64,000 nt of DNA from Flammula alnicola (taxonomy: Eukaryota; Basidiomycota; Agaricomycetes; Agaricales; Strophariaceae). How positions within the stretch are numbered: position 1 is the first letter of the stretch; each line of letters starts with the position of its first letter. Under the pieces are notes generated by a model. That model ran no database searches. It worked only from the letters and a program-made list of their open reading frames with translations, and was not told the origin of the DNA. Made by a program: the position numbers and the translations under genes. This document shows positions 23,710 through 36,353 of the stretch, in pieces. The stretch spans positions 491,989 to 555,988 of the forward strand of contig JADNRV010000010.1 in the NCBI GenBank assembly GCA_015499995.1, written 5' to 3'.

Positions 23710-24969
23710 ACTTTGCATCCTGTACTTATATACCTCGATTGACATTGTCCATGGCCATATTTAATACTAGAGCTCACCGTATCATCGCAATTTGATCTTC
23801 TTGCACGCTGTCGGGAGCCCGTCTTGTGGAGGTTACCGTAAGACCAAGTCAGCAGGGTCAGGAAAATCTGAGGCATGATACTGTCTGCTATTGCTATATG
23901 CCTGGCTTGAAGGGAGAAGTCTAAATTGCGTCGTTCCAGACAGCCTGTGCCTTGCACCATGTGGCGATACTTAGTCCATTCATTGAACGGAAAAGTCCAA
24001 GGTGAGGCCGAGATGCACATACGTAAGTTGCAGATCTGTCGCCACCCGCGAGCCTCGCAACACCCTTTGAAGATAGTTAGTGATCTGTTGTTGATATTGA
24101 CCGTACCCTCAATGGTGCCTACTTTTGCGTCAATCTCACGGTACCCTGCGAGGCAGAAACACGTTTTCGATGTCAAGATCGACGATAGATGCTCATTTCC
24201 CAAGGCGCAGTAGTGTGACCCAGGAAGTGATAGCAAAATGTCGGCGTATTTTGGATACCGTTAAGGCTGTGGGATCAACGCTGGCAAGACATGGTTAGAA
24301 TAGAGATGCCCTTCAATGAATTCGCTATGTGGAGAGTCGAGACCCTTTTCAAAACGTTTTCATCTGGCCATCTGGCCACAAAGCCGTGAACGTTGTCAGT
24401 TCATAAATGAATTTTGATTTTGAACGGTAATCACCGGCGGCCAGATGGAGATTGAGGAAATAGGGATCATAATGGCCGATTCCAACATCGAGCGCCTTTC
24501 AGCAGGGTTTTGAGCTCCGACTTTCAGAAAACGGGAAAAAAGGCTTACTTATCGTCGTGTCACACCCAGATTTCGGGGAGAGGATCGGGTACCGAACAAG
24601 CCAGATATCTATTAATGAATAATCATAGATTACCGCACTCTCGAGATTGGAAAGAGATTTAGAATACCCTCGTTCCTAGCCTTGACGTCGCTTTGTGCAG
24701 TAATTTTCGAGGGAAACAACCAAGGTTGGAATGGACGAATTGATACTAGAGACGATCAGTTGAAGTTGGAAAGAAGATCAGCGTAATTTTTATTCAGCAC
24801 TATCCGGGCTTCGCTTTATGCCGTGGTAAAATTCCCGCGCATTGTTAGCTTCCTGTGAGCCTTGTCCAACTGTTCTCCAGCAGACCATCATTATCGTGGT
24901 TAGTACCAGCAACGTCGAGATTGGCTGCCTTAACTCTCGTATTTTTTTGTTTCTGATAGATCAATTCCC
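23710..24969. other. Intergenic region, 1.26 kb, with a 184-codon minus-strand open frame
   Basis: The minus strand is open from 24236 to 23682 (no ATG at its head; TTG). It is Cys-rich in places (KGCCEARGWRQICNLRMC) but matches no family I know. The rest is noncoding 5' flank of the ALKBH6-type gene. The motif CATCTGGC is duplicated around 24360-24377. Confidence 0.35.
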
Positions 24970-26178
24970 ATGGATGCCCCATCTGGGCTATTTGAGCGCC
25001 GTATTTTGGAACGCGATGCATTTTATTTCCCGAATTTCGTAACAGTGAGTAAGCCTTGTATTTTAATCCTCTCCCACGTCTTAACCTACGGTACAGGTTG
25101 AAGAAGAAGAATACCTTATTCGCAAGGTATGATCATGACACGACTGCAACGTTTAACCACCAGTTTAAATAATTCATTACCGCTCGCTCATTTAACATAG
25201 ATTAATGACTCTCCTCAGCGAAAGTGGAAGAAACTAGCGAATCGGCGGTTCGTGGGCTCTATTATCATCGACAGTGCTTTTTTAAAGTGAAGAACTTGTT
25301 ATATTAGCTTGCAAATATGGGGTTTGTCGTCTTACTGGCTATATCTATCGATCCCCTCTTATTTGAAATCTTTCTAGGCGGAGACATTACGGCAAAAGGC
25401 ACTCTCCTCGCCCAACCTTTACCACCATTTATCGATAAGTAGTACGTCGAGTTCTTGCATCTGAATTTCTGTCTACGACATTTTTGCATTAGTCCAGACC
25501 TCATATCTCGCATCAAAGCCACTGGGGCTTTTGATAATTCGCCCAACAAAGCGCCCAATCACATCATTATGAACGAGGTGACTCAAGACTGTCTCTTCAT
25601 ACAACTCCGGTCTAAATGGCTTTGTCAAGTACCTTCCAGGACAAGGAATCATGGTGCATAGAATCAAATTTTCTATTCCTTTCCCCACTTCTTAATCTTC
25701 GCGTTAGCCGCATGAAGATGGCCCTCAATATCACCCTGCCGTCGCCACCATATCTTTGGGCTCTCATGCGATTTTTCATTACTATCAATATCAGTCAGAT
25801 ACCGATGATGTCGCCGCTTCTCGCGGACGTGGCAAGACCATTGACATGATACCAGTGTTGTCTATTTTACTGGAACCTCGAAGCCTTATTATCTCCTCGG
25901 GGACGATGTACCTTTCTCACCTCCACGGGTGAGTACACACACTGACGGTCTATAAACTCGTCTCAGATCATCGCCCTTCCAGAATCGATGAGGTAGAGGA
26001 AGATGTCATTGCATCTACTCCTACTTCACCAGGCATAATTATCTCAAATCTAGACCAGCTGCAAGACCCTCAAATTAAACAGTTAATAAGTGAAGGACTT
26101 CCATTGAAGCGGGGAATTCGGCACAGTTTAACATGTAGGGACGTAGGCCGCATTTCATCTCTTACTACGCGTCGCTGA
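24970..26178 (+). CDS. ALKBH6: ALKBH6-type Fe(II)/2-oxoglutarate dioxygenase
   Basis: This is an AlkB-family oxygenase. Family members demethylate nucleic acids or proteins using Fe(II), 2-oxoglutarate and oxygen; the ALKBH6 substrate is not settled. Nine exons sum to 735 nt (244 residues). In order: MDAPSGLFERRILERD, YYFPNF-type entry (AFYFPNFVTVEEEEYLIRK), RKWKKLANRRLQIWGG, the lid LPPFIDNPDLISRI, then NEYLPGQGIMPHEDGPQYHP. The last carries the iron ligands His and Asp (HED). The distal part has VATISLGSHAIFHYY and ends with RHSLTCRDVGR, supplying the third His ligand and the 2-oxoglutarate-binding Arg. Exon 4 is only 14 nt (25308-25321). All introns are 52-92 bp with GT-AG ends, and the frame is unbroken. 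Confidence 0.88.
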
Positions 26179-26877
26179 GGTCCAATTCTATCGGACCGTT
26201 CTTGTAAAATAAATTCATTTTCCCAGGTTATTTCGGAATCTGCAACTCCAGAATTAGCTCTGGGTCGTGACCTGTTGCGTGGAAAGTACTCCAGGTCTCT
26301 CCAGGCGGGGAACGATTTGGAGGACTCAGGTTAATTTTAGTGATGTGGAAATGTTCGTTACATTAATGAAATGCCCACATTCATGAGCCATTCACAGCCT
26401 TTCGAAAATGCAACATGCGGTGTATGCTCGATATAGACTTCATTTAGGAACTTCCTAGTTCGAAGGGCCCTTGGGAATCCAATGACAGCTTTGGGTGCTT
26501 CATAGCCGTGCTCCTATGAGCCTGGAAGAAACGGCGACGCTTAAAAGACATACTAAAAACAACACGGAGAACGACGGCGATGGACGCGATGTTCGCAGCT
26601 GCAAGTCCTTGAGCTGACTGACGTGATGATGAATTAAGTCGGCTTAGACTTTCATGAATGAGAGGGGGCCTTGCAAGCAACCGGAAATGACAACCATCAA
26701 CTAAGGATTCTCATGCATATGAACATCATCCTACACGAGTACGAACAAAAGTAGCACTGGGAACATCGGTGTACTTCTACTGAATGGATATCGTGGAAGT
26801 CGGCATACTGATTGAAGATGATAATTGAATGAAAAGATGGAAATTTTATTGTGAGCGCCACCGCTTCGCTTTCAGTA
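26179..26877. other. Convergent intergenic region, about 700 bp
   Basis: This lies between the ALKBH6-type stop and the CHO2 stop. Short frames on both strands have no recognisable content. No repeat or RNA gene is seen. Confidence 0.5.
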
Positions 26878-29800
26878 TTAAGTACTTGGCGATAGGATTT
26901 CTTTCGACACAAGTATTCGGTTCGCCAAGGTGGTCAGGTTCGCATCAGCGACGACGACCTCAGGAGCATACTCGACGTCAAATATTTGCTTGACTGCGGA
27001 GCATATTCGCTTCGCCTGTCGTTCCGACCAGAAACTAAAGTCGTCGGGATCGCGACCCTCCTGATCTGACTCCAGTTCGACCATCACGGAGTTGGACGGA
27101 GAGGCCGACGTGGGAAGAGCCACCGCACCATCCTGTGAAGGTGTATTGGATATCTTGCAGGATAGTGGGATTAAAGAAGGGTCGGAGTCGAGGCACAACG
27201 GGACGATATGCATGAGGGACTCTCGGACCGTCGTGAAATTGACATCGGAAGGCCTATCGACTATTAAAAAATTTGATTTCAGCTGCCGCGAACAGAAGAA
27301 CAAGAAAGACAACCGTGCCGTATATTTCAATCGGACCGTCCATGCTCATGACGTTGTATTTTCCATCATGGTGATATCGAACCTGCGGGGGTGGAGTCAG
27401 TAACTGAACCATTATTAGGGCACTTTGACTGATTTACCTCATAGCGCCCAACTAGCCAAGGGAGTGTATTGCCTTTGAAAGTTACAGTCCCTTTCTCGGC
27501 ATCTCTATGCGGGCTCGGAGCCCGGTCATAACCCAGAGGAACGTCGCCGTCCCACTCCTCGTCATGTACAGGAAGCCACATGCCCATGGACGAAGTCTTA
27601 GTAACCTGCTTGGACTTGTTCGCACCAACCTGATAGATATCATTTGGTTAGTCAAATATGTTTTCGCACAAGGCGTGTTCGATAAGGGCCGACCTACCCG
27701 GTATAGACCAATCCAGTCTTTTCGAGAGTGTTTGTGCGGGGCTTGCCATTTGACAGTGATATGTTCGCCGAGGTGAAAGGCGAGCTTGCCAGTCTTGGCG
27801 CTTGGTGCGATCGAGACCCGGTATTTGGAAGTGTCATATGACGATAGATCATTCGCAACCCGGCTGAATGATAAGGAGGATAACGATGAGGAAAGAATAG
27901 ACGAGGAGCGCAACAGTGAACATACGTGATGACCAATTTCTCCCTCGACTGACGCAGTAGGACTTTGGTGTCTTGGACAACCTCTGATATCCTTGGCGCA
28001 GCTGAGATGACAACGGCGAAGGATGCGAAAGGGCAGTTGTCAGGGCATATACTCGCTTAAACAGAATTTAAAGTTTTAACACTCACACCTTGCCAGAAAC
28101 TCCTCGACGGCATCAGCCGTCTCTTCATAAACCTTGTCAAACGTGCCTATCACTTCTCTCGCGACCCTCTTCAGTTCGGGCGCGTGCCTTCCTGCGCGGA
28201 ACTCGAGGATCCTTGCATTTTTGCTAGCCACGCTCTTCATAACCTTGACAAATCCTGCATCTTTTCGGAGAGAATCACCATAAAGCTTGCGCATGTGAGG
28301 GCTGAATAAAAAATCAATTAAAATAAAAGATCATTAGAATACGAGAAAAAAGCGGCTGCCGCGAAATAACGTACTGTTCGACACTGCTGAGGAACCACCA
28401 GTTCGCAAGGTGGCGGATCACGGCCAGGGAAAGCACAAGTTTGCTCCCGCTAATGAGTGCGAGGCCAAAGTAGGCTGCTCCACCCATCGCTTCTGGATTA
28501 TTGAGGTACCTGTAAGATAAGACTCGAATCAGTCCGGGTACCTGAGTCGTAATGCCCCAACTAACCGGTAGATGCCTGTATATTCGAGGTGGGCCGGGAA
28601 CTCCTCCATGAAGAAATCTCCGAAGAACCACCCTAAACCGTCCTGTGCTTTAGAAACAGGCCCTATGATATGAGAAAATAGACTCCTTACCGAAGATGCC
28701 GAGTACCTCATATGACTCCATGGTAGCCCAAATATGCAATCCTATGAGGAGCTATAAAATCGATAAGAAAATATACGTGCACATACCGAAAACTCAGACT
28801 TACAGAGCCCAACGTATGTCGAAGAAGTTCATTGCCGACAGTCCAGTCATGAGGAACACTATAGGCCTTCCACGCGACACCGACGCAGGAGACTAACATG
28901 GGGGATAGTAAGCGAAATGGACTTCGGTCATCAATAAGAAATCGACTGACCGTAGGTCATGCACATGCTCAGATTATAAATAGTTTTCCAGTTCGAAAAG
29001 GCCTCAATGATGGCGTTCTGTCCTCCATTCTGAATATAGTCGTAGTGATAATTCTTCAAATAATGTCTGACGAGGAACTTGTTGTCGCTCTGTGCACGTA
29101 GGAGTAATCCCAGACCGAAGTAATGGATGGTACACCACGTCAGGGCATGAATAAAGTGAAGAATCAAGGAGGTCTTCGGCGACAGCTTGGGAATGAATGA
29201 GAGAGCGAGGCCGTAAATGATAACCAGAAGGAGCATGGCGTCAGTTGCTCTGTAATCAACCGAAAAAATCGTAAGTTAGCAAGAAGTAAAGTTCGCAAAG
29301 GTGGGCGGCCATCTACCTCAGAATGTCGACGTTTCGTAGAATCACGGCATCCCGTCTGAAGTACTTGTTCAGAAGGTCATGCTGAGAAAGAACCTTCCTC
29401 CTCTGCGATGTGCTGCTCCTCGGGTTTGTGGGGCTGGTATCGATATCTCCATTCGAAGACACTGTGCTCTCCATCGAAAGACTCGCGTAATGCCTTGAGA
29501 TCTTGGACGATTTAATTTTGCCCTGAAACGAGCTCGCTTTGGCAGTTGTGGGCAGAACTTCGTCTTCAATCTCTGTCTCAAGCTCCGTTTCCGTGGCGGT
29601 ATCACCCTCGGTAACTGCGGGAGTAGAGAGACACGAGTTAGACTGAGGGGTTGACGTGCCATTTGTGAATGACGCGCTTCGTGAACCCTCTCCACCTTTC
29701 GCGTGAGAACCAGCAGGGAAGATGGGAGTACGTTTGGCGATGGCTTTTCGTTGGCCATACATACGTTCAATGTCTGTCAAGGAGGGGAAAAGGCATAATG

Positions 29801-31077
29801 AGCGTAAATGAGCTGGCCCAACGGTTAGGCGATTCATATGCTTACGTGGGTTCTCGAAAAAGACGAGGAAGGCAAATTGTGCAGCGTGGCCAGCAAGACT
29901 GACGAATAATACGGCGTAGCTGCCGGAGATGAGAGATAGCCCATAGTAGCCGGCATAACCTTGCAAAAAATTGTATGAATCTCGAGTACCTTCTCGTTGA
30001 CAAGATGGCAGACAAGCTCACCTACGGAGTACATTGGGTGTGGCGCCAATTCAAATACGCCGTCGAATACTAGAGCTCCACGTTGGAAAAAACAATCACC
30101 CCAATACCAACCATAGTCCTTGACTACGTTATGGGCCTCGGTTTTAACCCATAAATTGAATCCAATGAGCGCGATACCTCCAAGCCACCTGTCATTTAGA
30201 AAAATATCAGGGCTGTTCATGCAAAGGGTTGAATAATAAGAGAAAATTTACCGCATTATATGCACAGATAAAGATAGGTCTTCTGGCACGCGGAAACATG
30301 AAAAGGCGAACATGCAATACGACAAGAAATCACTAGAGGGAGATTAGTTTACAATCAAGCGCATATACGTGGCACGGTTATGCAACGCAACGTACTTTAC
30401 AAGAATGACATCTACGGCCTGACGGAATAAAAGCCATGTATTGTATTCCAAAGGGAGTTCCTACATGAAGGGGAATTAACAACTGCATGGTTCCCAACTA
30501 ATAGGGCAAATTATGTGACTTACATCGAAGGAATAATCTTTGCCCATCTTGTCCACAAGCTGTTTACGAATCCAGTCTCGGATTCCAGGGTGACGTTTTT
30601 CATCGAGCCATCCAAGTTTCTGAATCTCTCTAACGATCCATTTCTTCTTGCTCTGTTTTGTGAGCACCCATCCAAGACCAGCGTCATATGCGGCACGCCA
30701 AAACGCGAAATAGAAAAAAAAGAATATCTGTGAGGCTTTGCGAGATAGTGTGAGGTAGAGCACGATTTGGAACCCAAGTAAGCCCAAGTTTAGCAAGTCC
30801 AAGTGACTCTTTCGGTATCCGGGATGAAAAAGGGTGGTTAACACGTCGTGTGTGGTTGGCACGCGAAAAACTACGGAAAGCTCATCAATGTCAATCATAA
30901 ATGATAGGTCTTGGACACACCTTCTCCTCCTGGTGTTTTACCCCATACGACCTCCTCTTTCCGTGTTTCCTCGTTGTCCAGAGTCCCTCCTGATGACTCA
31001 GCAGGAAGCGTGGAATCATCGGTCGCTGGGTCAGACGCAGACTTGCGCTGGCGCAAAAACCCTTCAGATGAGGGCAT
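26878..31077 (-). CDS. CHO2: Phosphatidylethanolamine N-methyltransferase
   Basis: This is an ER membrane enzyme that adds the first methyl group(s) to phosphatidylethanolamine, with S-adenosylmethionine, on the way to phosphatidylcholine. The N-terminus ([17 protein letters not shown]) is Ser/Asp-rich and cytosolic. The following exon begins [18 protein letters not shown]. Many hydrophobic segments follow, with two repeats of the methyltransferase core: [17 protein letters not shown] and [21 protein letters not shown]. The sequence [20 protein letters not shown] precedes the first and [20 protein letters not shown] the second, as in yeast CHO2. A Ser/Thr-rich loop lies between. The soluble C-terminal part ([19 protein letters not shown] onward) resembles the family's C-terminal domain. 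The gene has about a dozen exons. It ends SKEILSPST. Length (over 900 residues) matches the family. Confidence 0.92.
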
Positions 31078-32660
31078 ATCGATGCTCGTCGTTGAATATG
31101 AAGAGGAAGAACGACGTGGCTTGCAGCGTGCGGTCGGCTCCAGTACCCTAAAATCGTTCGCTTGTAGGACCCTGAATTGATTTCGACTTTCTGCGCCGAT
31201 TTCACGCGATTTTCACATGTAAAGCTGTAGACAAATACATACAAGTAAATATTCGGTCCGCGATCGATAAGCACGATGGCGAGGCGCAAAAAAACTGCTG
31301 AGCGATTTTTTCCCATTTTCATGGAGAATAAACAGTATAAAAGACAGCTCGAAGGTAGAAGACGGATGTGCTATTTTTTGTAGCAAAGAACATCAAACAT
31401 GTGCAGAAAGAAATGTGGTCGTGTGAAAACTTTTTTGTCCCTGCAACCGGCCCTAAACAGGAGCTATTAAAAAGTTTTCTTCCCACCTGCCCTTGCCTGT
31501 AGTCCAAAACGGCGTGTATCCAGATATGTCTGGCGCACTTCGACAATATCATCTAGCTCGAACAATCCCCCATATCTTCCATTGCCTCAGGTAAAGGTTC
31601 CTGACCTCCTTGCGATATATCTCTCATGAGTCTCATCCGTCACAACATTTCCGTGTCCATTCCAACCCCCTTTCACTCAAAGGCTCGGTGCATTCACATG
31701 CCGAGTCGAGAGTATTTCTAATAACGGAGGGAAGAGCAGACACGCAGGGTATTTATTTCGGCCGGTCCCTTGTATTGGTAGGCATTGACCTTACGAGATA
31801 TCCGACATCTTTCTTTCGTGTCTGTATATTTTTTCGCTCCTACAGCTTAGCTATACGTGATAGTAATTTACATTTTCCTTGCAAAATCCAACGATGACTT
31901 TACGAACGACTGAATCGACGCTTGCCTGCCGAGAGTTGAGTATTTAAAAGTTTGTGACGATATATAGCAAGAAGAGGCTTCCAAAGGTACTCATCCATGC
32001 AGGCGCTTCCAAAAAAAGCCTTCGCCTCCAAATCCTTCTAACCATCAGCCGCTATTTATAAACTGGACACACAACTCTGGAGTCTGTCGGCATCGCCCAT
32101 TAAGCGACCTGAAAGGCATCAAGAGCACATTGGACAAGACGAACAGTTTGCGAACAGTTATGCGTACAGTATGCGTACATATGTAGAGATAAGTCTGGCT
32201 ATAAATCATGTTCCGCCAGCATATCGGAATACATGTAGCTCGGGCAAGCATTTCGGATACATATACAGCAATGTTCAGTTTATCATTTCATTCATGCAAC
32301 AAAAGACTTTTATGAGAAACTAATACATACAGTACATCAGGCAGTCTGTAAGGAAGGCACAGAATCAAGGAAAAATATTTCGTGGTCATGGAAGAACACC
32401 GAGGCATGCATAGATCGAAGGACTCAGCGCCCAAAGACCATGCCGTTAAATACCAACCCGTGAATCAAGGAGTCACAATGAGGAAGGAAGGCGAGGAAAG
32501 TAACATAATACATTCATACACAAAGAAAGGTAAAAAAAAGGCAGGATTTGGGCACCGCGAAAAAAAAGGGGGGGGAAGATAAGCACTATGGAGGAAAAGC
32601 ATATCTGTCAAAAAGAAAGAAAGAAAGAAAAGCAAGAAAGGAACGTTCTCATCCTCATCT
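31078..32660. other. Intergenic region, 1.6 kb
   Basis: The left part is the CHO2 5' flank. From about 32520 to 32640 there are A-rich and poly-G/poly-A runs (for example GGGGGGGAAG and AAAGAAAGAAAG) on the 3' side of the CBF1 gene. I see no coding frame with a signature and no tRNA. Confidence 0.5.
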
Positions 32661-34257
32661 TTATTCCGTTCGCTGTCTCTTCCCGTCCCTCTCCGAGTTT
32701 TCACCAGAGGCGGCAGCGGCTGCGGCATTAGCGTCGGTCGCATTGCCCTCCACGCCATCCTCGCTTCTGCGCTTCGTACCTGCTGCATTACCGTCCTCCT
32801 TCGTGGCCGAGCCAGCTGCGTTGATCCCATTCATGCTCCTCAACACATCCAGCTCGGCCTCGAGCCGCGCTCGCGCCATGCGCTCCTCCTCCCACAGGCG
32901 CTTGATCTCCTCGAGCTGCGCCTGCAGGTCGCCCATGGCTTGGTCCATAAGCAGCTTCTCGAGCGTCCACTTCTCGATATTTCGCGCCTCGTTTTCTTTC
33001 AGATGGTGGATGTACTGCACGGCACGGGAGAGAATGGCACCCTTGGCTTTCTCGCCGGATCCGCTTGGCACGATGCGGCCAAGTTCGTTGATGCCTTCGT
33101 TGATGTTCCCTCGGCGGCGACGCTCCACTTCTTTCTGTAATAACAAGTCAATTTGATCGTCAGAAAGAGAAAAATTAGAGGCAAGTACGAACGTGATTAT
33201 CTTTTCTTTGTCTGCTCCACTCGTCGCTTCCCATGGTAGCACTACGACCGCCTCGCCGTCCCCCGGTTGAGCCGGTATTGGTCTGATTAGGATCATTCGA
33301 GCCGTCCCCCTCCTTAGCGGACGGGCTATCAGCACTTGCGTTCTGGTTTTGGTCGGCATTACCATCCTCCTGGCGTACGGGTTGTTGCTGATTCTGGTGT
33401 TGGACATTGACAGGAGCGGCTTGCATAGCGACTGCGCTCAACTGTCCGAGATTGGGAGGACCACGAGGATGAGAAGACGGACCGGGGTCATTGATTCCTG
33501 GGAGACCTGGAGCGGAGGGCTGATAGTGTACAGGAAGCGTCCCGAAGGGAGGCGGAGCTTGAGCGAGATTGGATAATGTCTGAGCGGCGTCCTCTTTGGG
33601 GTTACCTTGACCTTGCTCAGTCAACTAGATGAGGGGGAAATAAGTCAATATTCGAGAAAAAAAAAATTAAAAAGAGAGAGAAGAAAGGAGCCAGTGTTAC
33701 TCAGGATGGGCAAATTGAAAGCCAGGATAACGTTCAGGTCAGGATGAGACATCCGACATTCTCAACGATCCCGAAAGCGGAATATGGCAAAGAAATACTA
33801 GAAGATTAAGCCTGGCAAGTTCTTCTGCTACGCAGGCTAAACAGCCCCGTAACAGATGACTGACGAGGACCCCTCATACTCCCCCGTGACTGCATCAGAC
33901 ACGCTCGTGGTCTCCGTCGCGACTGTCACGTGGAGATTAATTAACGTCCTGCACATACGAGTGCGCGAGTACAGCGTCAACAGCGAGAGGGTCGACGTGG
34001 TGCACGAATACGAGCATAGAAAGATGAATCAGATGCAATAGAGACATAGGACTCACCTTGGTGAACACCCCCGGCAACGAACGCAGCAGGTTCATAATCT
34101 GCGTCTGATCTAGGCCGTTGAGCTGCATATTGTTGAGGTCGGCCGCGGTAAGATTGGGAGGAAGGCCTGCGCCAGGTTGCGCTGGCTGTGAAGCTGGGGC
34201 AGCAGGCGCTGCGTGGGAGAGGGCTGGATCATGGGTAGCAGGTGTGGTGGAAGGCAT
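32661..34257 (-). CDS. CBF1: bHLH transcription factor CBF1 (centromere-binding factor 1 homologue)
   Basis: This is a nuclear basic helix-loop-helix factor expected to bind CACGTG boxes and act in sulfur/methionine gene control and chromatin positioning. Exon 1 (34057-34257) has a Pro/Ala-rich start and LNNMQLNGLDQTQIMNLLRS. Intron 1 is 430 bp, long for this genome. Exon 2 (33193-33624) is Gln/Asn/Pro-rich and ends DEWSRQRKDNH. Exon 3 starts KEVERRRRGNINEGINEL, so an intron splits the DNA-binding region exactly after the base-reading His. Then come helix 2 (EKAKGAILSRAVQYIHHL) and the extended segment ARNIEKWTLEKLL, which is diagnostic for Cbf1 rather than other bHLH proteins, followed by a coiled coil. 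The tail is Ala/Asn-rich and ends GKRQRTE, a likely nuclear signal. Confidence 0.9.
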
Positions 34258-35033
34258 CTGGATGGTGATTCAGTTAATCTTGCTATCGAAGAGTCTTCTT
34301 GAGGTTATCTGAGATCCCTTGAGATGATATAAGGGATTTGGGTGTCGTATCTCGTTAGGTGTCGGTCGTCGCTGACAGTGGGCAGATATAGATAGGCTCT
34401 CCGGCGATATTCAAGCTAGAAAGAATCGGAAAATTGGGGGATTAAGAGAAGTTTGCGAGGTTAATTGTTTGTCGTTGAAATGGGAAGTAAAGCAGGCGGA
34501 AAAGTCGATGTGCGGCGGTACAAGCAGGAGGGGGAGGATATTGAGGGAGATGGGGGCGTGAAAGTCACGACTGTCGTGATCAGAAACCCTGTGACCTGGC
34601 GGGTGATTCTCAATCAACAGATCACGTATTTCCCACGCCACCTGAGTCATGGGACCCCGGTCTGCCGAGTTGCCGAAGAGAAATGAAAATCTCGAAACAA
34701 GGGCTCTCGAATTAGGCTCTACTATGTACATAGTCTCCCGTACTATCAGACTAACAGATTCCATGTCTTTTTTAGTGCACGGAGTGGACGACAAACCATT
34801 TCTACGTTCTTAAACGCCCCTTGTCCTTCCAAAGGCAAAACCAGATTCTGCCACTAGAAAGACCGCGACGCGGCCCTGAGATCTGAGACGTGAGCTGGCC
34901 ACAATTGCTCGACGCGACGTTGGACACCAAACCGACGCCAAACCTCCAAAACCCCATAGACAGAATCTCTGTTAAGCCGGGAATCAATAACACGCAGTCA
35001 CGAAGTCGCCACGTCCCATAAATTCCCAAAACA
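34258..35033. other. Divergent promoter region, about 780 bp
   Basis: This is the shared upstream DNA of CBF1 (minus) and the unknown gene at 35034 (plus). A G-rich segment lies at about 34500-34560. I see no CACGTG box and no gene. Confidence 0.45.
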
Positions 35034-36186
35034 ATGTCACTTCGCTCATGGTTCCATCGTCAAGCATGTCAAGGAAGCTTATCCAGGCAAATCACCTACG
35101 ATCGCGACAGAATAGAGACAAGGAGAGAAAAACGTGGATTTCGAACATCTAGTTCTGTAAGATTTCTTTTTTCTGTGAGACTTTCTCCAAGTTTTTGTGA
35201 TCCCAACTCATAGCTGTTTTAGTGCTTCCGCGTGGCAGTTCGTCGAGACGTGTGGACCCTGGACCCAAAGCAATACGCAGCAAAGAACCAACAACGAATA
35301 TTCTTACAACACACGAAAAAACCGTCAGTTCATGTCCACCTATCAGACCAGCCGACTGCAAGTCTCGGTGTTGCACGGGTTCCGTTTGACTTGGAGGCGA
35401 CACGGTCTCCGTGGCCCGCAGATGCCATGGGCTTTCTGTACTACCACAATCCCCCGAATCGACCTCGCATCGCAGGAGAGCTACGTTTTCGTGCGACTTC
35501 ATCTGACGACCCAAGCACATTCGCTACGGCAAAGGATTTCTACCTTCCAAGCGGTCAAGTGTGGACGCGACCACTGTTCTCCGTCGCAACGCAGCCAGCC
35601 ACGTATCCTCTGTATCAGCGACTGCTGCAAGACGGATTCATACCGCCCGATCTCGATAAATCCTTGCAAGGTCTTCCTAGATTGTCCATCATGTATTCCC
35701 GATGCCAACTTTTGTACGACTTGCAAGATACATTTCTTCTTGATCTTTCCAGACAATGGCATAGCTTGATGGTTATAACGGAGAAAAAAGTTGTCCCGAT
35801 TGTCTGGCTGAGGCAGTTTTTGGACAACCGCATCCATATCGCGCCTTACAAAGGTATGTGCTTCGATTTTCTTTCCCTTATTGCGATGTGTTCAAACGCA
35901 TACACACCCAGGCACGGTTCTCGCCCGCTTCGAACGTTCGAACGACCTCCGGCATGAGGGAACGCAAACAATAGTATTGCGTTTCTTAAAATTTGTTACG
36001 CCTGTTGAATGCATCGTGCATGGCTACGACGACTATTTTGAGCAGCCCCAGGAAGGCGAACTTTTCTCGAAAAGACACCGGTCTTCGTTGCGTCCATGGA
36101 GTGTCGATTTGCAGCAAGGCAACGGGAAGACGATGCTCGAGGGTCTTCATCTGCTATGGGATGCAACTTTCAAACCTGGTGGATGA
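35034..36186 (+). CDS. Unknown protein with mitochondrial-type N-terminus
   Basis: There are three exons (introns 35157-35222 and 35854-35911). The N-terminus MSLRSWFHRQACQGSLSRQ is rich in Arg and Ser and free of acids, like a mitochondrial presequence, and continues RRDVWTLDPKQYAAKNQQ. The middle has AMGFLYYHNPPNRPRIAGEL, RFRATSSDDPSTFATAKDF and LDLSRQWHSLMVI. The end is VLRFLKFVTPVECIVHGYDD and LLWDATFKPGG. I do not recognise a catalytic motif. Proteins of this layout are common as hypothetical proteins in mushroom genomes. About 320 residues. It is tail to tail with the eIF2 gamma gene, whose stop lies 168 bp away. Confidence 0.8.
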
Positions 36187-36353
36187 TACAGGTAAAACAC
36201 AAGCAAGACGCTTGAAGCCTGGTTTATACCAGTAAACCTACTCGCACCCACAGATATCACGGCTGCAAGCTCGGAGTATGTGGACAAAGTACAAAATCAT
36301 TTCGTGTCCGGGGGTTGTATGATGGTAGCATGTTATGATATAGGAACTGAGGA

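Noticed and set aside
23682..24236. 184-codon minus-strand frame next to the zinc-cluster gene
   Set aside because: No ATG at its head, no family signature, and it overlaps the last exon of the miniprotein; noted but not called.
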